Origin: JAFALK01 sp036500605
GTDB taxonomy: Bacteria > Pseudomonadota > Gammaproteobacteria > Burkholderiales > Burkholderiaceae_C
Assembly (NCBI GenBank): GCA_036500605.1
Contig: DASYBU010000021.1
Span: forward strand, 124,001-188,000
Reading direction: 5' to 3'
DNA: 64,000 bases
The notes beneath the pieces were generated by a model that saw only the letters and a list, made by a program, of their open reading frames with translations, made no database searches and had not been told where the DNA came from. Made by a program: the position numbers and the translations under genes. Numbering within the stretch: position 1 is the first letter of the stretch; each line of letters opens with the position of its first letter. This document shows positions 33,787 through 41,302 of the stretch, in pieces.

Positions 33787-35610
33787 ATGCCTCGTATGAA
33801 CCTGAACAAACTCAATATCGGAGCCCGGCTGAGCCTGGGCTTCATCGTCGTGCTCGCCTTTGCCGTGGTGATTGCGGGGGTCGGCCTCGTGCAGCTTCGC
33901 AGCGTCGCCGAAGCCACCCGCCAAATGATGGAAGTGCCGTTGACCAAGGAGCGCCTGATCGGCGACTGGAACCGCAACATCAATGTGGCCGTCGCCCGCA
34001 CGATCGCCACCGCCAAGAGCAACGACGTGAGCGTCATCGCCGCGCTGGCGCCCGACGCCAACGCCACCACGGCGAGCACCGGCGAGCTGCTGAAGAAGAT
34101 CGAACCGCTGATCGCCGACGGCCACGAGAAGGACCTGCTGGCCCAGGTGATGGCCGCGCGCAAGCCTTATGTCGCCAGCCGCGACAAGATGTGGAAGCTC
34201 AAGGCCGACGGCAAGGCCGACGAAGCCGCCGCGGTGCTGACCGGCGAACACATCCCGGCCTCGCAAACTTATCTGAAACTGGTCGGTGATCTGGTGCAAC
34301 TGCAACGTGACACGCTCGACGCACGCGCCGCCGACATCGCGCACGCCGAAGCCAGCAGCCGCATGCTGATGATCGTGCTGGCCGCGCTGGCGCTGGGCCT
34401 GGGCGCGCTGTGCGCCTGGCGTCTGACCAAGGGCATCACCGGCCCGCTGCAATCCGCCGTGACCGTGGCGCGCCGCGTGGCCGACGGCGACCTGAGCGCC
34501 GACGTCGAGGTCACCAGCCACGATGAAATCGGCCAGCTGATGCAGGCGCTGCGCGACATGAACAGCAGCCTCGGCCAGGTGGTCGGCCAGGTCCGCCAGG
34601 GCACTGACAGCATCGCCACCGCCTCGAGCCAGATCGCCTCGGGCAACCAGGACTTGTCGACACGCACTGAGCAGCAAGCCAGCTCGCTGCAGCAGACCGC
34701 CGCGTCGATGGAAGAGCTGACGGCCACGGTCAAGCAGAACGCCGACAACGCCCGCCAGGCCAACCAATTGGCGCTCTCGGCCTCCACCGTCGCCGTCAAG
34801 GGCGGCAACGTGGTGGCGCAGGTGGTCGGCACGATGGAAGCGATCACCACGTCGTCGCGCAAGATCGTCGACATCATCGGCGTGATTGACGGCATCGCGT
34901 TTCAAACGAACATCCTCGCGCTGAATGCGGCCGTGGAAGCCGCGCGCGCCGGCGAGCAAGGCCGCGGCTTCGCGGTCGTCGCCTCCGAGGTGCGCAGCCT
35001 CGCGCAGCGCAGCGCCGCAGCGGCCAAGGAGATCAAGGTGCTGATCGGCAACTCGGTCGACAAGGTCGAGGAAGGCAGCGCGCAGGTCGGCGAAGCCGGC
35101 AGGACGATGGATGAGATCGTCGACAGCGTGAAGCGCGTCAACGACATCATGGCCGAGATCAGCGCCGCCAGCCAGGAGCAGACTCAGGGCATCGAGCAGA
35201 TCAATGTGGCCATCGCGCAGATGGACCAGGTCACGCAGCAGAACGCCGCGCTGGTCGAAGAAGCCGCCGCCGCTGCGCAATCGCTGCAGCACCAGGCCGG
35301 CGGTCTGTCGCAACTGGTCAGCAAGTTCAAGTTGAGCGGCCGGGCTGCGGTGGCTGCGCCGGTGCAAAAACCGGTGCAGAAGCCGATGCATCAGCCGACG
35401 CATAAGCCGATGCAGGCCCTGCACAAACCCGTGCAGAAACCCCTGCACAAGCCGGTGGCTGCCGCTCCGCGCGCCGCCGCAGCGCCTCGCCCCGCAGCAG
35501 CAACGCCCGTCGCCAAGCCGAAAGCCCCCTTCAAGGCGGCTGCAGCGGCCCCGGCGCCCAAGGCAGCACCTGTCGTCACTGCCGGCGACGACGACTGGGC
35601 CGAGTTCTAA
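33787..35610 (+). CDS. methyl-accepting chemotaxis protein
   Basis: A 607-residue chemoreceptor. TM1 lies near residues 15-35, a four-helix-bundle-like periplasmic sensor at 36-195 and TM2 near 197-215. A HAMP domain follows (RRVADGDLSADVEVTSHDEIG), then a long signalling coil whose hairpin tip is GIAFQTNILALNAAVEAARAGEQGRGFAV near residue 375. After the coil is a 70-residue low-complexity linker with tandem tetrapeptides of the type (V/L/M)(Q/H)KP. The extreme C-terminus is DWAEF, which fits the xWxxF pentapeptide that tethers CheR/CheB. The ligand is unknown and no che genes are nearby. Confidence 0.92.
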   Translation: MPRMNLNKLNIGARLSLGFIVVLAFAVVIAGVGLVQLRSVAEATRQMMEVPLTKERLIGDWNRNINVAVARTIATAKSNDVSVIAALAPDANATTASTGELLKKIEPLIADGHEKDLLAQVMAARKPYVASRDKMWKLKADGKADEAAAVLTGEHIPASQTYLKLVGDLVQLQRDTLDARAADIAHAEASSRMLMIVLAALALGLGALCAWRLTKGITGPLQSAVTVARRVADGDLSADVEVTSHDEIGQLMQALRDMNSSLGQVVGQVRQGTDSIATASSQIASGNQDLSTRTEQQASSLQQTAASMEELTATVKQNADNARQANQLALSASTVAVKGGNVVAQVVGTMEAITTSSRKIVDIIGVIDGIAFQTNILALNAAVEAARAGEQGRGFAVVASEVRSLAQRSAAAAKEIKVLIGNSVDKVEEGSAQVGEAGRTMDEIVDSVKRVNDIMAEISAASQEQTQGIEQINVAIAQMDQVTQQNAALVEEAAAAAQSLQHQAGGLSQLVSKFKLSGRAAVAAPVQKPVQKPMHQPTHKPMQALHKPVQKPLHKPVAAAPRAAAAPRPAAATPVAKPKAPFKAAAAAPAPKAAPVVTAGDDDWAEF

Positions 35611-35737
35611 GCAGGCGAGAAGGCCCGCGCGGCCTCCTCCGTCAGGCACGGGAAGGCCGACGGGACAAGAGCCACCGACTCAGCGTAGAGTCATGCCTCT
35701 CAGCTAAGCCGTTATGTCGACGGCATCGGGAGGCTCG

Positions 35738-36154
35738 ATGGATCTCGGAACAATCCTTTCGATCGCGGGTGGCGCCCTGCTGGGCGCCCTGCTGGCCGTC
35801 GGCTTTGCCGCCTGGTGGTGGGGCGGGCAGCTCAAGGAGGCCGCGCAGCGCCTCGCCGCGCTCGACGAGTCGCGCCGACTGGCCCGCGAAGAGAGCGGCA
35901 AGCTGCGCCGGCAGGTCGATCAGATGCAGCAGGAGGTCAACGACTGGCGCATCCAGGCCATGCGCGCTAAGTCGGTCTCATCGGCGTTGGAGCCGGCCAG
36001 CAGCCGCGAAGAGATCGAGGACATGCTGCTGCGCGCTACGCCGCCCGCGGCGCCCGAACCCTTTGCCGCGACGGTGATCCTGCCGCGCAGGCCGCAGCAG
36101 GCGGAGGGTGAAGCCCCCTTCCCCGCCACCGACATCCTGCCGCGCCGGCCCTGA
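35738..36154 (+). CDS. small membrane-anchored coiled-coil protein, unknown function
   Basis: A 138-residue protein not recognised as a named family. One N-terminal transmembrane helix (TILSIAGGALLGALLAVGFA) is followed by a charged coiled coil (residues about 30-75, KEAAQRLAALDESRRLAREE). The Pro-rich C-terminus contains two copies of PFxATxILPRRP. The start at 35738 has a strong GGGAGG ribosome-binding site 4 nt upstream; ATG 35714 would add eight residues. A 13-bp tandem duplication (36145-36170) spans the stop codon. It follows the chemoreceptor by 127 bp. Confidence 0.65.
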   Translation: MDLGTILSIAGGALLGALLAVGFAAWWWGGQLKEAAQRLAALDESRRLAREESGKLRRQVDQMQQEVNDWRIQAMRAKSVSSALEPASSREEIEDMLLRATPPAAPEPFAATVILPRRPQQAEGEAPFPATDILPRRP

Positions 36155-36170
36155 AAGCCGGCCCTGAAAG

Positions 36171-37034
36171 TCAGGGAGCGGCGGGCTTCTGCAGTTCCGC
36201 CAGCAGCTCCAGCGCATCCGCATTCTTCGGATCCAGCTCCAGCGCATGCTGGCAAGCCAGCAAGGCCTGCGCCTTGTCGCCCGACTTCTTGAACCCATCG
36301 GCCAGATTGGCAAAGGCATCGGCCGACTTCGGGTAGGCCTCGGTGTTCAGCTTCAGAAACGCGATCGCCTCGGTGAACATCTTCTTCTTGAGCAGGCGGT
36401 ACGCCAGCGAAGCCAGCTCGCCCTCGCTCGCGTAGATATCGCCGAACTGCGCGGCCTTGAGCTCCCGGTAGCGCTTGACCGCCGCCTCCAGGCCCTGGTT
36501 CTGCACCAGGTCCTGCAGCACGTTCGACAGCACCTTGTCGTGCGCGCGGATGTCCATCACATGCAGCAGGAACACCAGCGTTGAGCCTGGCGGAATGGCC
36601 GTGCCCGCGCCCTTCTCGCCATACGCGATCTGCGGCGGCATGATGGCCACGGCCTCATCGCCGACGCCCAGCTTCGACATCACTTCCTCCATGCCCTTGA
36701 TCACCTGCCCCGCGCCGACGGTGAAGCCGAAAGGGTCGCCGTGGTCGATCGAGCTCTCGATCTTCTTGCCATCGGCCAGCAGCACCGTGTAGTGGCTGAA
36801 CATGACCTCGCCGGCCTGGGCATGGCGCCCGTTGGCGGCGTGCGTGACCATGTAGGTGAGACCGCTTGCGGTGGTGATGCCGAGCTGTGCCGGCGCGGCA
36901 ACGGAAGCAGCAGCCGAGGCAGGCGTGGCGGGCGGCTTGGCCGCGCCGGCCTTCTTCTTGTCGGCGGCCGCGGCGGGATTGCACAGACAGATACCGAGGG
37001 CGATCGCGAGCCAGAAGCTGGCGTGTTTGGACAT
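36171..37034 (-). CDS. exported FKBP-type isomerase with TPR tail
   Basis: A 287-residue protein with a signal peptide (FWLAIALGICLCNPAAAA). A divergent FKBP domain covers roughly residues 55-155: VMFSHYTVLLADGKKIESS, then IMPPQIAYGEKGAGTAIPPG, VFLLHVMDI. A C-terminal TPR-like helical region (YPKSADAFANLADGFKKSGD, HALELDPKNADALELLAEL) follows. FKBP-TPR combinations usually act as chaperones. The start at 37034 gives the signal peptide; the longer frame adds 20 residues without support. It is convergent with the gene ending at 36154. Confidence 0.85.
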   Translation of the reverse strand: MSKHASFWLAIALGICLCNPAAAADKKKAGAAKPPATPASAAASVAAPAQLGITTASGLTYMVTHAANGRHAQAGEVMFSHYTVLLADGKKIESSIDHGDPFGFTVGAGQVIKGMEEVMSKLGVGDEAVAIMPPQIAYGEKGAGTAIPPGSTLVFLLHVMDIRAHDKVLSNVLQDLVQNQGLEAAVKRYRELKAAQFGDIYASEGELASLAYRLLKKKMFTEAIAFLKLNTEAYPKSADAFANLADGFKKSGDKAQALLACQHALELDPKNADALELLAELQKPAAP

Positions 37035-37090
37035 GGTCTGGACCTTGTGATGGGGTGGGACAGCGTTGAGAAATTCTATGCGGCGCCCGC

Positions 37091-39019
37091 TCAAGGGCTG
37101 GGCTGGAGCCGCTTCGCCAACTCTGCCGCCGGCATCGGCCGCCCCAGCAGATAACCCTGTGCTTCATCGCAGTGCAGGCGGCGCAAGGTGTCGAGCTGCT
37201 CGGCCGTTTCCACGCCCTCGGCCACGACCTTCAACCGCAGGCTGTGGGCCATCGCGATGACCGCCTCGGTGATCGCGATATCGTCCTTGTCGACCGGCAG
37301 GCCGTGGATGAAGGAGCGGTCGATCTTGACCGTCTGCGCCGGGAAACGCTTGAGGTACGAGAGCGAGGAATAGCCGGTGCCGAAGTCATCGATCGAGATG
37401 CGGATGCCGAGCCGGTGCAGTTGCTGCAGCACCTGGTTGGCCCATTCGGGGTCGGCCATCAGCACGCTCTCGGTCAGCTCGACCTCGAGCTGCGCGGGCA
37501 CCACCTCATGCGCGGCCAGGGCCGCCGTGATGTCGTCCACCAGCGTGGAGCTGGCGAACTGGCGGGCCGAGAGATTCACTGCGATCGACGGCGGCTCCAG
37601 GCCCGCGCGGCGCCAGGCGTGGATCTGCCGGCACGCGGCCTCGATCACCCAACGGCCGACCGGCAGGATCAGCCCGCACTCCTCGGCCAGCGGGATGAAA
37701 TCCATCGGCGGCACCATGCCGCGCGTCGGGTGCTGCCAGCGCAGCAGCGCTTCCACGCCGATCATGGCGCCGGAGGCGATGTCGACCTTGGGCTGGTAGT
37801 GCAGCAGGAACTCGTCGTTCAGCAACGCCAGTTGCAGCGCCGATTCAAGCTCGAACTGCTGCGCCGCCTGCTTGGCCAACTCGGCCGTATAGAACTGCAC
37901 ATTGTTCTTGCCCTTCTCCTTGGCCAGGTACATGGCCGCGTCGGCATGCTTGAGCAGCGTGGCGGAGTCCTCGCCGTCGTTCGGGAACAGGCCGATGCCG
38001 ATGCTGCCGGTCACCAGAAAACGGTGGCTGTGCAGCAGCATGGGCTCGCCGATGGCCGTCAGCAGCTTCTCGGCAATCGTGGTCAGCGAATGCACGTCGG
38101 AGTTGCCCTCCAGCAGCACGACGAACTCATCGCCGCCCAGACGCGCCACCAGATCGGCCTCGCGCAGGGCGCTGCGCAGGCGCGTGGCCATTGAGCGCAG
38201 CAGCTCGTCGCCGGCGCTGTGGCCCAGCGTGTCGTTGACGGTCTTGAAGCGGTCGAGGTCGATGAAGCAGACCGCGAAATGCTCGCCCTTGCGGCGCCCG
38301 CGCGCGATGGCGCGGTCCAGCTCGCCGAGGAACATATTGCGGTTGGGCAGGCCGGTCAGCCCGTCGAAGCGGGCCAGTTCATGGACCTTCTGCTCGGCCA
38401 GCCGGTCCTGCGTGACGTCACGGCCCACGCCGCGATAACCCTGGAATTCACCGGTGTCGTTGAACACCGGCTCACCGCTGACGCGGATGTAGCAGCGCGA
38501 GCCATCGGGCCGGTCGAAGCCATACGTGAAATCACGAAAAGGCTTGCGCAGATCGAGCGCAGCCTCGAAGGTGGCGATCGCCTCGGAAGGCGTGTCGGCG
38601 CTGACGCTGTCGATCTGCTGCTGGCCGATTAGCAGTTCGGGCGAGAAACCCGCGGCGGCCTCGATGGCGTCGGAGATGTAGGTGAAGCGCAGCTCCGCAT
38701 CCTGCTCCCAGATCCAGTCGGCCGACAGCGAAAGCAGGCTGGCCAGGCGGCTCTCGCTGATCCGCAAGGCCTCGGTGCGTTCCTGCACGCGGGACTCCAG
38801 CAGGTCACGGTCGGCACGCACGGTGGCGTAGAGCTCGGCCATTTCCTGCGAGGCCAGGTCTTGCGAGCGCTCCAGCAGATAGGCTTCCTGCTCATGCTCC
38901 TCGTACGCACGGCTGACCCGCTCGAGCAAGGCGCGCCAAACGGCGGTACGCGTGTCCTCCGCGTCGGGGTCGATGCCGACGCGTTTGAGCTGGCGCAGCA
39001 GCAGGGCGTGGAGCTTCAT
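37091..39019 (-). CDS. PAS-GGDEF-EAL c-di-GMP signalling protein
   Basis: A 642-residue protein. An N-terminal coiled coil precedes a PAS domain (LSLSADWIWEQDAELRFTYI near residue 100, ending GYRGVGRDVT). A GGDEF domain follows with an intact active site RLGGDEFVVLLEG, then an EAL domain with IGVEALLRWQHP and later FGTGYSSLSYLKRFP. Both catalytic motifs look complete, so it may make or degrade c-di-GMP. No transmembrane segment is present. A TTG at 39037 overlaps the upstream FIST stop (TTGA); ATG 39019 is used here and either start is possible. It is co-transcribed with the FIST gene. Confidence 0.9.
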   Translation of the reverse strand: MKLHALLLRQLKRVGIDPDAEDTRTAVWRALLERVSRAYEEHEQEAYLLERSQDLASQEMAELYATVRADRDLLESRVQERTEALRISESRLASLLSLSADWIWEQDAELRFTYISDAIEAAAGFSPELLIGQQQIDSVSADTPSEAIATFEAALDLRKPFRDFTYGFDRPDGSRCYIRVSGEPVFNDTGEFQGYRGVGRDVTQDRLAEQKVHELARFDGLTGLPNRNMFLGELDRAIARGRRKGEHFAVCFIDLDRFKTVNDTLGHSAGDELLRSMATRLRSALREADLVARLGGDEFVVLLEGNSDVHSLTTIAEKLLTAIGEPMLLHSHRFLVTGSIGIGLFPNDGEDSATLLKHADAAMYLAKEKGKNNVQFYTAELAKQAAQQFELESALQLALLNDEFLLHYQPKVDIASGAMIGVEALLRWQHPTRGMVPPMDFIPLAEECGLILPVGRWVIEAACRQIHAWRRAGLEPPSIAVNLSARQFASSTLVDDITAALAAHEVVPAQLEVELTESVLMADPEWANQVLQQLHRLGIRISIDDFGTGYSSLSYLKRFPAQTVKIDRSFIHGLPVDKDDIAITEAVIAMAHSLRLKVVAEGVETAEQLDTLRRLHCDEAQGYLLGRPMPAAELAKRLQPSP

Positions 39020-39033
39020 CGAACGCCGATCAA

Positions 39034-40191
39034 TCAATCTTCGCTGAGCATCGTGACCGTCATGGTCTGGTTGTGCAGGTCGCTAACGCCGCCGTTCAGC
39101 GGCGGAGAAATCTCGCCGTAGGAATAGAAACCGACATGCGCCGCATGCCTGGGCGCGCTGTCCTCGACGATCTCGACCTCTTCCTCGGTGCGCTCGCCCA
39201 GCACCAGCCGGCGGCCCACGCAGCTGACCGAGATCATCAGCGAATCATCAACACCCTCCATGCCGTCACCGGCCGCACAGGCCGCCTTGCCGGCGCTGCC
39301 GATCAGCCGGTCGGTGTTGGCGCGCATCAGGCGGGCCACGCCGCCTTGCGGCATGTCGCCGGCAAAGGTCAGCGACTGCTGCGCCTCATCGATCGCGAGG
39401 ATCGTGCGCACCAGCGCGTCGCCACCGGTCTGGCCGGCCCGGCGCACGGCCAGCGGGAACAGCAGGCCCGTGCCGGGCAGACCTTCTGCACGTTCGCCCA
39501 GATACGTCTTGTAGAGCTGCAGCGCGGGCTTGCCGTCGAGCTCGAACAGCACATTGCCTTCGGAGCGCGTGATCAGCCGCTCCGGGCCGAAGTCCGACCA
39601 GCCGCCATCGCAGCCATGCCCGACGCGCAAGCGCTCGCCATAGAAGCCAATCGCGCAGATGCGGTTGGCAAGCGCCTGTTCGCGATCCAGGATCCAGGTC
39701 TTCTGGAAGCGCCCGCCATCGCCGGCCAGGCCGCCCGTGATGATCACGCCCTCGGGCAGATGCGAGCTCAGGCTTTCGACCAGGCGCGTGCCGTTGACAT
39801 TCAGGCCGTCCGACAAGAGGAAGACGGCGCGCAGGCCCTCGCTCTTCGGCTGCTGTTTCAGTTGTTCGGCCAGCCGAACGCCGGCTTCGAAGGAGTCGGC
39901 GGCACCTTCCACCGAGGTGAAGGCGCGGCGCAATTCGGTGTGCTCGAAGCGCGCGATGGCAACGCTGATGCTGCTGTCGCTGACCGTGGTGCCGGCGATC
40001 TCACCCGAGGTCGAGCAGCCGGCGATCACGGCTTGAGGAAAGGCGGCGGCCAGCTCTGCAAAGGGTTGGGGCCGAGTGCCGAACTCGGGCGCGGCAAAGG
40101 CCAGCACCAAGGTGCGCGGGCCATCCATGGGGCCGGGCAAGGGCGTGGTCCATCCCGCCTCGCCGGTGTATCGCGTGGTGAGCAGTTCCAT
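39034..40191 (-). CDS. FIST-domain sensory protein
   Basis: A 385-residue protein with FIST_N (GPRTLVLAFAAPEFGTRPQP, AVIAGCSTSGEIAG near residue 65) and FIST_C (ALQLYKTYLGERAEGLPGTG through GFYSYGEISP near the end). FIST domains are proposed to bind small ligands such as amino acids. The segment HVGFYSYGEISP is the usual C-terminal signature. The start at 40191 has a GGAGGA ribosome-binding site; the upstream frame is low-complexity shadow. It is coupled to the PAS-GGDEF-EAL gene (start overlapping or within 15 nt), suggesting the two form a sensor-output pair. Confidence 0.85.
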   Translation of the reverse strand: MELLTTRYTGEAGWTTPLPGPMDGPRTLVLAFAAPEFGTRPQPFAELAAAFPQAVIAGCSTSGEIAGTTVSDSSISVAIARFEHTELRRAFTSVEGAADSFEAGVRLAEQLKQQPKSEGLRAVFLLSDGLNVNGTRLVESLSSHLPEGVIITGGLAGDGGRFQKTWILDREQALANRICAIGFYGERLRVGHGCDGGWSDFGPERLITRSEGNVLFELDGKPALQLYKTYLGERAEGLPGTGLLFPLAVRRAGQTGGDALVRTILAIDEAQQSLTFAGDMPQGGVARLMRANTDRLIGSAGKAACAAGDGMEGVDDSLMISVSCVGRRLVLGERTEEEVEIVEDSAPRHAAHVGFYSYGEISPPLNGGVSDLHNQTMTVTMLSED

Positions 40192-40498
40192 GAATCCTCC
40201 AGGCGCGCAAAACGGACTTGGGACTTCTACTGCTGCTGCGACTGCTGCTGCGACGGCCGCTGTTCGGCTTCTTCTGGCTGTCGCGGGTACGGCTCGGGCC
40301 AGTGTAGCGAGCCGTCGCGCTGAGGGTGTCAGGGGCTGCCCTGCCCTGTTTTCCCCTTGCCGCGCAACATTCCGGCAAGGAAGGCGCATGGCGACGCCGG
40401 TCGCAGCGCCTGTTCTTCTTCATTGAGTACCAGACGGGCGTCGTCTGCGCCCACTCACTCAATGGCAGCTGCGTTCAGGTAGGCTCTCAATACGCGCC

Positions 40499-41053
40499 AT
40501 GAAATTGCTCAGCCACTATTTGCCGAACTACCAGTTCGCCGAAGAACACAGCCTCTACATTCCGGCTTCGCCGGGTCTTGTCCTTGATGCGGCAAGCCGC
40601 CCGGAGGTGGTCGACGATCCCTTGGCGCGGCGCCTGATTGCGCTGCGCGAGCTGCCCAATCGTCTGCTGGGACGACTGGGCTTTGCGTCCGCCCTGTCGA
40701 CGCGGCCCGCCTTCAGCGCGAGCAATTTCACCTTCCTGGGACGCGACGCCGACCATGAGCTGGCTTATGGTCTCGCCGGGCGCTTCTGGCGTTCGGACTA
40801 TGGCTTGGTCGAGATGGCTGACGCACGTGATTTCGAGGCGCTTGACCCAGCCGGCTTGGCCAAGCTGGTGCTCAATTTCACGGCGCAAGTCGAGGGCAGC
40901 GGAACGCGACTGACGACGCGAACGCGCGTCTGGTGCGGTGACAACTCCGCGCGGCGCCGGTTCAATGCTTACTGGCTCTTGATCCGGCCGGCCAGCGGTT
41001 TGATTCGACGGCGTTTGTTGCAGCGCGTGCGCGATGCGGCGCTCAAGGCATGA
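40499..41053 (+). CDS. SRPBCC/DUF2867-like protein, unknown function
   Basis: A 184-residue soluble protein. The C-terminal pattern TRVWCGDNSARRRFNAYWLL followed by IRPASGLIRRRLLQ resembles uncharacterised SRPBCC/polyketide-cyclase-like proteins in which the fold ends with a long helix. The assignment rests on remembered family text and is moderate. It lies alone, divergent from the FIST operon (308 bp) and convergent with the beta-helix gene. No signal peptide or transmembrane helix is present. Confidence 0.6.
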   Translation: MKLLSHYLPNYQFAEEHSLYIPASPGLVLDAASRPEVVDDPLARRLIALRELPNRLLGRLGFASALSTRPAFSASNFTFLGRDADHELAYGLAGRFWRSDYGLVEMADARDFEALDPAGLAKLVLNFTAQVEGSGTRLTTRTRVWCGDNSARRRFNAYWLLIRPASGLIRRRLLQRVRDAALKA

Positions 41054-41302
41054 TTCATTCGCGGCCCTCTTCGGTCATCATCGATCACTCCGGGTCGGCG
41101 ACGGCGTTGAGGCCGCTTGCCCCCTGGATGCTCCGCTGAACGCAACCATTGGTATCCATGACCGCATCTCCTCTCGCGTCTCGCGCGAATGCAGGGCTGG
41201 GCGAAGCCGGCGCGACTCAAACGAACGGAGATCGACCAAGGTCGACCCGCCTTCTGCCGTAGCGGCTCGAGAGCGAGTCGATCCAGTCACTAGCCGTTCA
41301 GT

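Noticed and set aside
40200..40320. CTG/CGA triplet run upstream of the FIST gene as a meaningful repeat
   Set aside because: Only a short duplicated ACTGCTGCTGCG stretch; common by chance in GC-rich DNA and without symmetry.
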